A DNA stretch of 64,000 nucleotides from Pseudoselenomonas ruminantium (GCA_015058625.1 SVCA01000002.1:310001-374000); one strand, 5' to 3'; positions 25,764-34,729 are shown, counted from the stretch's first letter. Program-made: numbers and translations. The notes: generated by a model from the letters alone, not told the origin.

Positions 25764-26966
25764 ATGAAAGCGTTATATTTGGATTGCTTTGCCGGCATCA
25801 GCGGGAATATGTTCTTAGGGGCAATGCTGCAGTTAGGTGTACCGGAAGCCTATTTGAAAAAAGAACTGGAAAAACTGCCGCTGGCCGATGAATTTGCTTT
25901 AGAGGTTCGTGATTTAGAGCGCAAGGGGATTCAGTCTCTTTATGTGGAGGTGAAACTGCATCCTCAAGAGAAGCATCATCACGAGGAACACCATCATGTA
26001 CACCGCCGTATGCTGGACATTCGGGAGATAATTGAAAAATCCTCATTAAATATGGCGGTGAAACAGCAGGCGCTGGCAATCTTTATGGAAATTGCCAAGG
26101 CTGAAGGCAAGGTGCATGGCAAGCCCGCGGAAGAAGTGACCTTCCATGAGGTCGGCGCCGTGGATTCCATTGTGGATATTGTAGGCGCAGCCATCTGTCT
26201 GGACTATCTGGAAATCGAGCGTATTTTTGTTTCGCGGCTGACTGTGGGCAGTGGCTGGGTAAACTGTGCGCATGGCTTGCTGCCCGTTCCGGCACCAGCA
26301 GTGGCTGAACTGTTAATCGGCTGGCAGACTGAGCGTGGTACAGAGGAAAAAGAACTGGTGACACCGACAGGCGCGGGCATCGTTCAGGCTTTAGGCACTT
26401 ATAGCGAAAGTCTGCCCAAAGGTTTTGTGACGGAATGCATTGGCTATGGGGCAGGCAGTCATGAACTGGACATGCCCAATGTACTGCGGGTGTATCGGGG
26501 TGAGTACAACGGCGCCGTTGACAGTAAACTCGCCGTCATTGAAGCTAATATTGACGATATGAATCCCCAGATTTACGGTTATCTCTACGAAAAACTGCTG
26601 GCGGCAGGTGCACTCGATGTCTGGACAACCCCTATCTTCATGAAGAAGAACCGCCCGGCCCAGATGCTTTCCGTACTGGTGGATGAGGAGAAAATGAATG
26701 CCTGCGTGGGCATTATCTTTGCCGAAACCACCAGCATCGGCCTGCGGATTATGCCAGTGGGCCAGCGGCTCGAGGCATCCCGTCATATCGCCAAGGTGGA
26801 GACGAAATATGGCGTGGTGAATTGCAAGGTCAGCGCCTGGGATGGCAAGATTTGCAGCGTGTCGCCGGAGTATGAGGATTGCAAGGCGCTGGCCGTCAGA
26901 CAGCAGGTGCCGCTGAAAAATGTGCAGCAAGAGGCGATGAAGATAATTGATGAACGGTTAGGTTAG
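25764..26966 (+). CDS. larC: Nickel insertion protein LarC (single continuous frame)
   Basis: LarC inserts nickel into the pincer cofactor in a CTP-dependent reaction. It has 400 residues. The start LYLDCFAGISGNMFLGAML is the family signature. A histidine-rich stretch (about residues 70-86, HHHEEHHHVHRR) is a plausible nickel store. VTFHEVGAVDSIVDIVGAA and the C-terminal EANIDDMNPQIYGYLYEKLLAAG follow. In Lactobacillus plantarum LarC is made from larC1 and larC2 by a programmed frameshift; here it is one uninterrupted frame. It forms an operon with larB. The client enzyme must be elsewhere. Confidence 0.94.
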   Translation: MKALYLDCFAGISGNMFLGAMLQLGVPEAYLKKELEKLPLADEFALEVRDLERKGIQSLYVEVKLHPQEKHHHEEHHHVHRRMLDIREIIEKSSLNMAVKQQALAIFMEIAKAEGKVHGKPAEEVTFHEVGAVDSIVDIVGAAICLDYLEIERIFVSRLTVGSGWVNCAHGLLPVPAPAVAELLIGWQTERGTEEKELVTPTGAGIVQALGTYSESLPKGFVTECIGYGAGSHELDMPNVLRVYRGEYNGAVDSKLAVIEANIDDMNPQIYGYLYEKLLAAGALDVWTTPIFMKKNRPAQMLSVLVDEEKMNACVGIIFAETTSIGLRIMPVGQRLEASRHIAKVETKYGVVNCKVSAWDGKICSVSPEYEDCKALAVRQQVPLKNVQQEAMKIIDERLG

Positions 26967-26987
26967 GTTACATCGATATATTAAGAC

Positions 26988-27066
26988 GCCCGGTGGCTGA
27001 TGATATATTCCCTTTGCTTATGCAGGCTTGCCTAACGCGGCGGGAATACATCATCAGCTACCGGGC
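26988..27066. repeat. Long imperfect palindrome between convergent larC and DUF4127 genes
   Basis: Two 25-nt arms (26988-27012 and 27042-27066) match at 23 of 25 positions around a 29-nt loop. It ends TGTTTTCG. It probably ends larC transcription and perhaps the opposing gene, although T tracts are poor on the minus side. Confidence 0.7.
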
Positions 27067-27121
27067 TGTTTTCGTATATTATATTGCCGCCCCTGCCCTC
27101 CGTCTTGTGTCTCGAACCAAT

Positions 27122-28801
27122 CTACTGCGTTACAATATAGGGCGTAGTTTCAAGGTAAATCTCAAAGGTGCGGGGCCAGGGGAAACTTAAGTCAACGGTC
27201 AAATCCTTGACGGTCAGGGTGAAATCTCCCTGCGGTGTATGAAATTCGCTGGGGGTCAGGAATGACTTGCTGTGTTTGTAGGCAGCCAGATGTTTTTGCA
27301 TACTCTGCTGCAGCATATTATTGGCCCAGCGCCAGTTATGTTCCAAATCCAAATCGGCGGTGTTTTGATAGCCGGCCTTTTTCAGCGTATGGTTGATGGT
27401 ATCGATATCCTCTTTGAGGTAGAAGTAATCTTCTAAGATACGGTTGTGCAGGAATTTCAGATTGCTGGCGGCAATGCCCAGAGCTTCTGCACGGCTTGGG
27501 GCATTTTTTTGTGCGTTGGTGTAGAGAATGGCGGTGGCTGCGGCCGTACCGATGGCGTTGCTGGCGGTGTTCCAGCCAGCATAGGCGGTGAGGCTGTTTA
27601 CAGGAAAATTCTTATCCAGAAGCAAAGGCAGCAGCGTTTCCTGGGCGGTGAAATGTTTGGAGAGGTCAACGAGCGCGACAGGGCTGCCTTGGGCAGTCAG
27701 CTCCCTGAGTTCCTGCACATTGGTACTGCGTTTGCTCACCGTGTCTTTTTCGTAATCGTTAGCAGACAGGTAGAGCACGTAGTCGGCTGCGGCGGCATCG
27801 CTGGTTTCCTCGCCGCCAATCAGGGCGATTTTTTCACGGGCGGTTTCCTGCATATCGATGGCCATATAGGGCATAATGGTATCCGGTGTGCTGGCGTGAT
27901 TATAACGGACATAAACCAGAGGCTGGAAGTCATTTTGTTCATTGTGGAAGGCAGCCAGCATGGTCAGGGCGATTTCGTCGGCGCCATGGGTCAGGATTAC
28001 TTTATGGGATGGCAGATTTTCGGCTTGCATAAATTCCCGCAGGTGGGCTTTTTCGATATTGGGGATGCTGTATTCCTCGCCGTCATCCTGTCCTAAGACG
28101 AGTTTTGTCAGTACGCCCTCTTTGACGAGCGCGATGAGCTTCTTGTTGAGTTCCTCGTTCTCTGCGAAGTGGGCCATATATTTTTCCTTGCTGGCGGGAG
28201 GGATAGCAGCTTCGAGCCGGGCAAGTTCCGTTTCATCGATAGCAAGGCCTGCCGCCTGACGTCCCTTCAAGCGGGAATAGGCCAGCAAATCCTTGCGTTC
28301 CTGATAGCCGTCAATGGTATCCTGTGGCGTCTGGCGGGGCAGAATACTGAAGGCCAGCAGGGGTATGTTGGGATTATCGGCGTGCAACTGGCGCAGATAC
28401 TTAATGAGTGCTTCCTGCTGGGCAGGTGGCGCTTCCTTTTCGCGGGCGGCGAGCAGGCCGCCATAGAGAAGCTGGTCGATGGAGATAAGGGCGGCCTGCT
28501 GGCCTTTGATATTTTCTGCGAGCCATTGGCGCATGCACGCTGTGTCGCCGGGGGCCGAGTAGTAGTCCTGCAGTTCCGTGGGCGGCGTAAGGACCTGGAA
28601 GCCGGCAATGGCGCCGCCGTCCACGACGAATTGTTTGCAGGGCGGGCGGCCATCCAGCGGCACGAGGATGATGTTTTTGTCAGGCACGTTGGCGCTCACC
28701 GTTTCTGCTGCAGAGGGAGCAGCGAAAGGATGGCTCAGATGCCATAGCCCCATGAAGAACAGAAGTATCAGCAGGGGGCGGATAAGGGATTTATAGTTCA
28801 C
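27122..28801 (-). CDS. DUF4127-family secreted protein, function unknown
   Basis: A 559-residue protein of the DUF4127 family, whose biochemical role I do not know. The N-terminus has a hydrophobic helix (LIRPLLILLFFMGLWHL) serving as signal or anchor, so the bulk is probably extracytoplasmic. Family-typical stretches are ILVPLDGRPPCKQFV near residue 45, SIDQLLYGGLLAAR, LVLGQDDGEEYS, ILTHGADEIALTMLA and NAIGTAAATAIL. The GTG start at 28801 follows AAGGAG; an upstream ATG frame runs through a terminator hairpin and is rejected. It lies in a minus-strand cluster with a polysaccharide deacetylase and an NlpC/P60 hydrolase, which suggests an envelope role. Confidence 0.82.
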   Translation of the reverse strand: MNYKSLIRPLLILLFFMGLWHLSHPFAAPSAAETVSANVPDKNIILVPLDGRPPCKQFVVDGGAIAGFQVLTPPTELQDYYSAPGDTACMRQWLAENIKGQQAALISIDQLLYGGLLAAREKEAPPAQQEALIKYLRQLHADNPNIPLLAFSILPRQTPQDTIDGYQERKDLLAYSRLKGRQAAGLAIDETELARLEAAIPPASKEKYMAHFAENEELNKKLIALVKEGVLTKLVLGQDDGEEYSIPNIEKAHLREFMQAENLPSHKVILTHGADEIALTMLAAFHNEQNDFQPLVYVRYNHASTPDTIMPYMAIDMQETAREKIALIGGEETSDAAAADYVLYLSANDYEKDTVSKRSTNVQELRELTAQGSPVALVDLSKHFTAQETLLPLLLDKNFPVNSLTAYAGWNTASNAIGTAAATAILYTNAQKNAPSRAEALGIAASNLKFLHNRILEDYFYLKEDIDTINHTLKKAGYQNTADLDLEHNWRWANNMLQQSMQKHLAAYKHSKSFLTPSEFHTPQGDFTLTVKDLTVDLSFPWPRTFEIYLETTPYIVTQ

Positions 28802-28820
28802 GAATTTCTCCTTAATAAAA

Positions 28821-28859
28821 AAACGATATGCTCTAAGTATAACATAAAGCATATCGTTT
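28821..28859 (-). terminator. Terminator with extended -10 promoter in its loop, minus strand
   Basis: AAACGATATGC/GCATATCGTTT is an 11-bp stem followed on the minus strand by a T run. Its loop, read on the minus strand, contains TGTTATACT, an extended -10. The ribosome binding site of the DUF4127 gene follows directly. It would end the deacetylase transcript and start the DUF4127 transcript. Confidence 0.7.
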
Positions 28860-28863
28860 GAAA

Positions 28864-29709
28864 TTATGGTGTCGGTATAAACTTTGCGATAAATGTATGG
28901 CCGGATTCGTACATGTCTTTGTGGAGTCTGGCCAGTGGCGCGAAGATGGGCGCGTAATTCATGCGCAGCTTGAAGCGCATCAGGGTATGATTGGTGCAGC
29001 CAAAGATGGGAACACGGTCAAGGATGTAATGATTTTCCCCTTTGTCAGCCAGGCCAAAGTTTACGGTGAAGGCACCCTTATAGCCGGCTTTTTTCACCAT
29101 CTGCTGCAGTTCTTCATCATAGGAGCCGCAGGGATAAGCCAGGAAGTTTACTTCTTTGTGTAAATGCCATTCCAACGCCTTTTTGGAGCCGTCCAGCTGG
29201 TTCCAAGTTTCTTCCGGGCTGGTGCTGTCCAGTTGTTCATGGGAAAGGGTGTGGCTTTCAAAGTCGATAAGGCCGCTTTCCTGCATTTCGTCCACCTGCG
29301 CCCAGGTGAGATAGTTGGGATAGGTGCCGATGAAATCGGAAATCAGGAAGATGGTTCCCCGCAGGTTGTATTTCTGCAGAATGGGGAAAGCACAGCGGTA
29401 ATTGTCCGCATAACCATCGTCAAAGGTAATGATAACAGGCTTGTCGGGAAGGGCAGTACCGTTATCCCAGGCTGCAATCATTTCTTCCGGGGTAATGGTA
29501 TGATAGCCATTGTCCGCTAGATACTTCATCTGGGCCTCGAATTGGTCCGTGTGAACTGTCAGGGCGTTTTCATCCCGGTCGTTTATCTGGTGATAGTTAA
29601 GAACCGGTACAGAATCCTTGGCGCTGTGCATGATATAAGCGCAGACGGCCAGTCCTGCCAGTATGAGAGCCAGCACCAACAGCGCCAACCTCTTTATCCA
29701 TATTTTCAT
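28864..29709 (-). CDS. Membrane-anchored polysaccharide deacetylase
   Basis: A 281-residue CE4 (NodB-fold) deacetylase with an N-terminal transmembrane helix (ALLVLALILAGLAVCAYIM), facing the periplasm or cell surface. Motif 1 is PVIITFDDGYADNY with the catalytic and metal aspartates. Motif 2 is FESHTLSHEQL, an H-x3-H metal pair. NFLAYPCGSYDEE is motif 3. Targets in the family are peptidoglycan or surface poly-GlcNAc. The start is uncertain: ATG 29709 or GTG 29721, since the AAAGGA box fits neither perfectly. The gene stops 4 bp from the terminator that separates it from the DUF4127 gene. Confidence 0.87.
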   Translation of the reverse strand: MKIWIKRLALLVLALILAGLAVCAYIMHSAKDSVPVLNYHQINDRDENALTVHTDQFEAQMKYLADNGYHTITPEEMIAAWDNGTALPDKPVIITFDDGYADNYRCAFPILQKYNLRGTIFLISDFIGTYPNYLTWAQVDEMQESGLIDFESHTLSHEQLDSTSPEETWNQLDGSKKALEWHLHKEVNFLAYPCGSYDEELQQMVKKAGYKGAFTVNFGLADKGENHYILDRVPIFGCTNHTLMRFKLRMNYAPIFAPLARLHKDMYESGHTFIAKFIPTP

Positions 29710-29812
29710 TTTGGACGACACATCCTTTGTTTCTTATTGCATATCGACTACTATATAACAATGAAAGGCCCTTGTCAATACAAAAGCCTTCCTCAAGAGG
29801 AAGGCTGCATCT

Positions 29813-30487
29813 TTAATTGAGTACCCGGCAGGCTCCGGCGTAGTGAGTTACGCGGTAGTCGCGGGAGAGGGAATCGTAGGCAATGCCGTAGGTGCTGGAA
29901 GCATGAATCATCTGTCCGTTGCCCACATAGATGCCGACATGGGAGATGTTCACGTAGTCACCGGCGAAGAAAACCAAATCCCCGGGCATGAGCTCGGCTT
30001 TTGAAATCGGCCGGCCGGCCGTGGCCTGAATGTCAGCGGTGCGGGGCAGGTGAATGCCCTTCTGGGCGTAAACGTACTGGACAAAGCCCGAGCAGTCAAA
30101 GCCGTTGGGAGAAGAACCGCCCCAGACATAAGGCACTCCGAGATATTGACGGGCCAGACTGATGATGCCGTTAGCCCCGGCAAAGTAGGATTTATGGCTG
30201 GTCGTTGGCAATGCGCGGTGGAGCAGTGCCTGATAGGAACTGCTGCCCAGCTCACCGTCAACGGCCAGATGGTTGTCGCGCTGGAATTCGGCGACAGCGG
30301 CTTTGGTGGCAGGACCGTAATCACCATCCACGGGTACATCATAGCCCTGACTGGCTAAAGCCTGTTGGATTTCAATAACTTCATTACCTGTGTCGCCGAG
30401 CTGGAAGCTGGCGGCCTCGGAAAGGGAACTAGAGCCAAAGAAGATTGCTGCTGCAGCGAGCAGACAGCACGGTTTTGTAAATCGCAA
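29813..30487 (-). CDS. Secreted NlpC/P60 endopeptidase with peptidoglycan-binding domain
   Basis: A 224-residue cell-wall hydrolase. A signal peptide (about residues 1-26, LLAAAAIFFGSSSLSEA) leads into a PG_binding_1 domain (~28-85: LGDTGNEVIEIQQALASQGY, DGDYGPATKAAVAEFQ). The C-terminal NlpC/P60 domain has the catalytic cysteine in GFDCSGFVQYVY, the histidine in HVGIYVGNGQMIHAS and the PGDLVFF strand. It probably cuts stem peptides. The start is TTG 30487, eight bases after AAGGAGG; the ATG further upstream has no ribosome binding site. A promoter with extended -10 lies just upstream, overlapping a TTGACNNGTCAA palindrome. Confidence 0.92.
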   Translation of the reverse strand: MRFTKPCCLLAAAAIFFGSSSLSEAASFQLGDTGNEVIEIQQALASQGYDVPVDGDYGPATKAAVAEFQRDNHLAVDGELGSSSYQALLHRALPTTSHKSYFAGANGIISLARQYLGVPYVWGGSSPNGFDCSGFVQYVYAQKGIHLPRTADIQATAGRPISKAELMPGDLVFFAGDYVNISHVGIYVGNGQMIHASSTYGIAYDSLSRDYRVTHYAGACRVLN

Positions 30488-30532
30488 GTAAAAAACCTCC
30501 TTAACTTGTGAACACAAAGCTTAGCTGGAGGT

Positions 30533-30562
30533 AGTATACCATATTAGTAGTTGACAGGTCAA
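30533..30562 (-). promoter_or_regulatory. Promoter of NlpC/P60 gene overlapping a TTGACNNGTCAA palindrome
   Basis: On the minus strand TTGACC (30562-30557), 18-bp spacer, TATACT (30538-30533) preceded by TGG, an extended -10. The -35 is one half of TTGACAGGTCAA at 30551-30562, so a protein binding that dyad would block the promoter. Confidence 0.65.
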
Positions 30563-30695
30563 ATAGGTCATAAAAAATTAAAATTACTATGGCAAAATCT
30601 GAACAATAGCGTTATAATAGGTTATTGTGTATTAACTTAGGATAGACGGTATGGACAATATATTAGGAAAAAGCTTAAAGGAGATTGTGCATTTT

Positions 30696-31568
30696 ATGCA
30701 GAGAAATGAACTTTGCTGGTGTGGCAGCGGCAAGAAATATAAAAAATGCCACGCAGATTTTGATGAACGGATTAGCGAGATTAAGTATAACGCCTTCAAG
30801 GGACAGGTAAGACCGCCCAAGAAAATCATCAATAATAAGCAGGATATCGAAATGATAAAAGCTGCCGGCGTGGTCAATGACGGCGCGCTGGATTTGGCAG
30901 CTTCCCTGATTAAGCCGGGCGTGGATACGGCCACGATTGATGATGCGGTGCGTGAATTCATCGAATCCAGAGGGGGCTATCCTTCCTGCCTGAATTACGA
31001 AGGCTTCCCCAAGAGCTGCTGCATTTCCATCAATGAAGTGGTGTGCCATGGCATTCCTTCGAAAAAGACCATCCTCAAGGAAGGGGATATCGTCAATGTG
31101 GATATCACCACTACGCTGAATGGTTATTATGCAGATGCTTCCCGTATGTTTATGGTAGGGGAAGTATCGGAAGAAGCAGAGCGTCTGGTGCGGGTCACCA
31201 AAGAGTGCATGGAACGGGGCATTGCTGCCGCTAAGCCCTGGCACTTCTTGGGGGACATCAGCGCTGCCTGCGGTGACTACGCGCATGCCAATGGCTATTC
31301 AGTCGTGACGGATTTGGGCGGTCACGGCGTGGGCAAGGACTTCCATCTGGAACCTTTTGTGGCCCATGAAGGCGAAGCTGGCACAGGCATGCTGTTGGTG
31401 CCGGGCATGGTACTGACGGTGGAACCGATGATTAATCAGGGCAAGAAGTCCGTGGTCGTTGACAGCAAGGACAACTGGACGGTGCGCACCAAGGATAACA
31501 AGCTCTCCGCTCAGTGGGAAAAGACGATATTGATTACGGAAACAGGCACGGAGGTACTTTCGTCGTAA
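30696..31568 (+). CDS. map: Methionine aminopeptidase type I with SEC-C metal-binding motif
   Basis: Removes the N-terminal methionine from nascent proteins. It has 290 residues. The N-terminal SEC-C zinc motif, CWCGSGKKYKKCH (about residues 7-19), is an extension found in some bacterial MetAPs and may favour ribosome binding. The pita-bread catalytic domain holds the metal ligands in VNVDITTTLNGYYADASRMF, GHGVGKDFHLEPF and VLTVEPMINQG. The start at ATG 30696 follows AAAGGAG with 12-base spacing. TATAAT at 30613-30618 may be its promoter. The stop overlaps the start of the helicase gene by one base. Confidence 0.95.
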   Translation: MQRNELCWCGSGKKYKKCHADFDERISEIKYNAFKGQVRPPKKIINNKQDIEMIKAAGVVNDGALDLAASLIKPGVDTATIDDAVREFIESRGGYPSCLNYEGFPKSCCISINEVVCHGIPSKKTILKEGDIVNVDITTTLNGYYADASRMFMVGEVSEEAERLVRVTKECMERGIAAAKPWHFLGDISAACGDYAHANGYSVVTDLGGHGVGKDFHLEPFVAHEGEAGTGMLLVPGMVLTVEPMINQGKKSVVVDSKDNWTVRTKDNKLSAQWEKTILITETGTEVLSS

Positions 31569-32881
31569 TGACTATGTTCAAGGAACTGGGCATCTCCCAG
31601 GAAATTTGCGAAACCCTGGCGAAAAAGGGGATTCGCGAGGCAACGCCGGTACAGGAAAAGGCCATTCCGCTGGCCAGAGCCGGTAAGGATGTTATCGTGC
31701 AGGCTCAGACCGGCACAGGCAAGACATTGGCTTTCCTGCTGCCCATTCTGGAAAAAATCAAGCCCCAGGCAGATGTGGCGCAGGCTTTGATTGTTGCTCC
31801 GACGCGGGAACTGGCCATTCAGGTGGCTAAGGTAGCTTCTATTGTCGGCGAAGCTGCAGGCATATCCTCGCTGGTTATTTATGGCGGGCAGGATATTGAA
31901 CGCCAGAAGCAGAAACTGCGCCGCCATCCTCAGCTCATCATCGGCACGCCGGGACGTCTGCTGGACCATCTGCGTCGTCAGACCATCAACTTAAGCCATG
32001 TGAACAAGGTGGTTTTGGATGAAGCTGACGAAATGATGAAGCTGGGCTTTATCGAAGACGTAGAAGTATTATTGAAGGCTTCTGCGGCTGACCGTCAGTT
32101 TATGTTGTTTTCCGCTACCATGCCGCCGCGGGTCAAGGCACTGGCCGCACAGTATATGAAAGCACCGGAAAATATCCAAATCCAGAGCGAGCATATCACT
32201 TTGGATGCCATTGAGCAGGTTATTCTGGATACTACGGAAGAAAATAAGATTGACCGCCTCTGTGAATGCATCAACAGCGATAATCCGTATCTGGCCATGG
32301 TGTTCTGTCATACGAAACAGCGGGCACATATGGTGACGATGGCGCTGGCAGCCCGTGGGTATCTGGTGGACGAGCTTCATGGTGACTTGTCCCAGGTACA
32401 GCGTGCTTTGGTGCTCAAGCGCTTCCGCAAGGCTGAACTGCAGATTCTCTGCGCTACGGATATTGCAGCCCGTGGTCTCGATATCGAAGGCGTGACCCAT
32501 GTATTCAACTACGATATTCCCCATGATACGGAAAGCTATATCCACCGCATCGGCCGCACGGGCAGAGCCGGGCAGGACGGCAAGGCCGTGACGTTTGTCA
32601 ACGCCCGCCAGTATGATTTACTGCGCCGCATAGAGGCCGGCATCAAGAGCCGAATCCGCAAGGAGCATTCCGAGCGCCATCATAAGCGTCTGGAAAAGCA
32701 GGCGCAGATTATGCAGGAAATCAAGAAGGAACGGCAGGAGAAGAAGGCCAAGGCCAAACCTTTATCCAAATATGCCAACCGCAAGGGTGCGGCACACAAG
32801 GGACGCAATGACCGCAGCCGCCGGGCAAAAGTCAGAAATAAATCCAACGCCACCAAGCGTTCCCATATGGGCAAACACTAA
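31568..32881 (+). CDS. DEAD-box RNA helicase
   Basis: A 437-residue ATP-dependent RNA helicase. Motifs run in order: Q motif (FKELGISQEICETLAKKGIREATPVQ), AQTGTGKT (I), APTRELA (Ia), TPGRLL (Ib), VLDEADEM (DEAD, II), LFSATMP (III), FCHTKQRA (IV), CATDIAARGLDIEGV (V) and YIHRIGRTGRAG (VI). The C-terminal ~90 residues are a basic tail rich in K and R for RNA binding. The start ATG 31568 shares a base with the map stop (TAATG), so the genes are translationally coupled. It resembles CshA/DeaD-type helicases of ribosome assembly or mRNA decay. Confidence 0.95.
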   Translation: MTMFKELGISQEICETLAKKGIREATPVQEKAIPLARAGKDVIVQAQTGTGKTLAFLLPILEKIKPQADVAQALIVAPTRELAIQVAKVASIVGEAAGISSLVIYGGQDIERQKQKLRRHPQLIIGTPGRLLDHLRRQTINLSHVNKVVLDEADEMMKLGFIEDVEVLLKASAADRQFMLFSATMPPRVKALAAQYMKAPENIQIQSEHITLDAIEQVILDTTEENKIDRLCECINSDNPYLAMVFCHTKQRAHMVTMALAARGYLVDELHGDLSQVQRALVLKRFRKAELQILCATDIAARGLDIEGVTHVFNYDIPHDTESYIHRIGRTGRAGQDGKAVTFVNARQYDLLRRIEAGIKSRIRKEHSERHHKRLEKQAQIMQEIKKERQEKKAKAKPLSKYANRKGAAHKGRNDRSRRAKVRNKSNATKRSHMGKH

Positions 32882-32962
32882 AGCCTTCCCCTTGAGGGGG
32901 CGGCTTTTGCCGCGGGTGTCCAGTGGACACCCCGGTGAGTGCCCCGTAGGGGCGGATGAGGT
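32881..32962 (+). repeat. Terminator plus AAGCCTTCCCC...GATGAGGT repeat element
   Basis: AAGCC-TTCCCC-TTGA-GGGG-GC-GGCTTTT can terminate the helicase gene. It is followed by GTGTCC/GGACAC and GCCCC/GGGGC hairpins. The element starts with AAGCCTTCCCC and ends with GATGAGGT, the same ends as the element at 49996-50042. Confidence 0.7.
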
Positions 32963-32992
32963 GTTAAGCGAAAATTTCAAATTTGTAGCAGG

Positions 32993-33047
32993 AAATCCCC
33001 CTTTTTAGTCGAATTTTTACCATTGTAGACTAAATAAAGGGGGATTT
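32993..33047 (+). promoter_or_regulatory. Leader hairpin that hides the PPi-PFK ribosome binding site
   Basis: AAATCCCCCTTTTTAGTC (32993-33010) can pair with 33028-33047 (GACTA...AAAGGGGGATTT), an 18-bp stem with a 2-nt bulge and a 17-nt loop. The right arm contains the AAAGGGGG Shine-Dalgarno sequence, and the ATG at 33051 is 3 bases beyond. Folding would block translation. No T run follows, so it is not a terminator. Confidence 0.75.
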
Positions 33048-33050
33048 GTC

Positions 33051-34325
33051 ATGATTGGTATCAAAAATGTGATTGCCGTGGTTTGCGGAGGGGGACCTGC
33101 TCCCGGCATTAACAGCGTTATCTCTGGTGTGGTTAATGAAGCCACCCGTCAGGGATGGGATGTTCTGGGCATGTATGACGGTTTTTCCCGTCTGGCACGT
33201 GGCGAAAAGAATTACGTTCGTCTGGAACCGAAGAACATCAGCCGCATTCACCTGACCGGCGGCTGCATTCTCAAGATGTCCCGCTTCAATCCCACGAAGA
33301 AGGAATCGGATTTGCGCACGGTGGTGGAAACGCTGACGGAACTCGGTGTTACGCATCTCGTGACCATCGGCGGTGATGATACGGCATACAGCTCTGCTGC
33401 TGTTTCTGATTATGCCCGCAAGATGGGCCGCACCATCAATGTAGTGCATGTGCCGAAGACCATTGATAATGACCTGCCGCTGCCGGAGGGGATTCCGACA
33501 TTCGGCTTTGAAACCGCCAGAGCATTCGGTACGCAGGAAGTAGAAAACCTGATGGAAGATGCCCGCACCACCAACAACCGCTGGTACTTCACCATCGCCA
33601 TGGGCCGTACCGCAGGTCACTTGGCACTGGGCATGGGCAGAAGTGCCGGTGCAGCACTGACCATCATTCCAGAAGAATTTCCGGAAGACAAGATTCCCCT
33701 GCAGCAGGTGGTGGACATCATCACGGGTGCTATCGTGAAGCGTTACCTGACCGGCAAGAATTACGGCGTGGCTGTAATCGCGGAAGGTGTTATTGAAAAG
33801 ATTGCACCGGAAGATTTCAAGAAGCTGGGCACGGTGGTCACTGACGAACATGGTCACATTCGCTACAGCGAACTGGACTTTGGTGAAATTCTCAAACAGG
33901 CTGTGCTGGCTGAAGTGAAGAAACTCGGTATTAAACTTAGCATTATTGATAAGGAAATCGGCTATGAACTGCGCTGCACGGCACCGATTGCCTACGATAT
34001 CGATTATGCCCGCCAGCTTGGCTACTCTGCGGTACAGTTCCTGATGTCCGGCGACAGCGGCGCCCTGATTTCCATTCAGGATAACAAAGCCGTGCCCATG
34101 CGCTTCGAAGACATCAAGGACCCGGCTACCGGCAAGACCATGGTGCGCAAGGTCAACATCAACTCCGTTCATTATCAGATTGCCCGCGGCCTGATGATGC
34201 GCCTCGAAAAAGGCGATTTGGATGACCCGGGCCTGGCCAATGCCTACCGTATGGAACCGGCAGAGTTCAAGGAAAGATACAGCTATCTGTTCCCGGAAGA
34301 ACAGGAAGTAACGGCTGAAGCATAA
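33051..34325 (+). CDS. 6-phosphofructokinase, probably pyrophosphate-dependent
   Basis: A 424-residue PfkA-superfamily enzyme that phosphorylates fructose-6-phosphate. The phosphoryl-donor motif reads IGGDDT (106-111), with Asp where ATP enzymes have Gly, and PKTIDND (135-141) has Lys where ATP enzymes have Gly. Both substitutions are the known mark of PPi-PFK. The substrate motif AMGRTAGHLAL is also typical. It is longer than the 320-residue ATP form because of C-terminal insertions. If PPi is used, the step is reversible and can serve gluconeogenesis. Translation may be limited by the leader hairpin. Confidence 0.9.
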   Translation: MIGIKNVIAVVCGGGPAPGINSVISGVVNEATRQGWDVLGMYDGFSRLARGEKNYVRLEPKNISRIHLTGGCILKMSRFNPTKKESDLRTVVETLTELGVTHLVTIGGDDTAYSSAAVSDYARKMGRTINVVHVPKTIDNDLPLPEGIPTFGFETARAFGTQEVENLMEDARTTNNRWYFTIAMGRTAGHLALGMGRSAGAALTIIPEEFPEDKIPLQQVVDIITGAIVKRYLTGKNYGVAVIAEGVIEKIAPEDFKKLGTVVTDEHGHIRYSELDFGEILKQAVLAEVKKLGIKLSIIDKEIGYELRCTAPIAYDIDYARQLGYSAVQFLMSGDSGALISIQDNKAVPMRFEDIKDPATGKTMVRKVNINSVHYQIARGLMMRLEKGDLDDPGLANAYRMEPAEFKERYSYLFPEEQEVTAEA

Positions 34326-34353
34326 AAAAATCGAAAAAACTTAAAAAAGGGGG

Positions 34354-34382
34354 TTGACACCCTCTTTTTTTTGCTCTATAAT
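34354..34382 (+). promoter_or_regulatory. Consensus promoter of the tRNA cluster
   Basis: TTGACA (34354-34359), 17-bp spacer, TATAAT (34377-34382). Both hexamers are perfect. The first tRNA begins 66 bp downstream. Confidence 0.9.
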
Positions 34383-34448
34383 CTTTTATTGTCAGCCGCC
34401 GATACGGCACAGCGATGAAGCGCGACAGCGCAACAGAGCGAAGGTTAT

Positions 34449-34524
<76 letters not shown>

Positions 34525-34565
34525 ATTTTATGTTTGACAAGGCTGACAGGTTATGATAAAGTTAT

Positions 34566-34641
<76 letters not shown>

Positions 34642-34653
34642 AATGTTATTGTT

Positions 34654-34729
34654 GCTGATATAGCTCAGTCGGTAGAGCGTATCCTTGGTAAGGATAAGGT
34701 CACCAGTTCAATCCTGGTTATCAGCTCCA
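34654..34729 (+). tRNA. tRNA-Thr (GGT)
   Basis: GCTGATA/TATCAGC acceptor stem, anticodon GGT in CTTGGTAAG, CCA encoded. Confidence 0.95.

Noticed and set aside
34534..34562. TTGACA-17-TAAAGT promoter between the two initiator tRNAs
   Set aside because: Transcription would start inside the second tRNA, so it cannot produce a mature tRNA.
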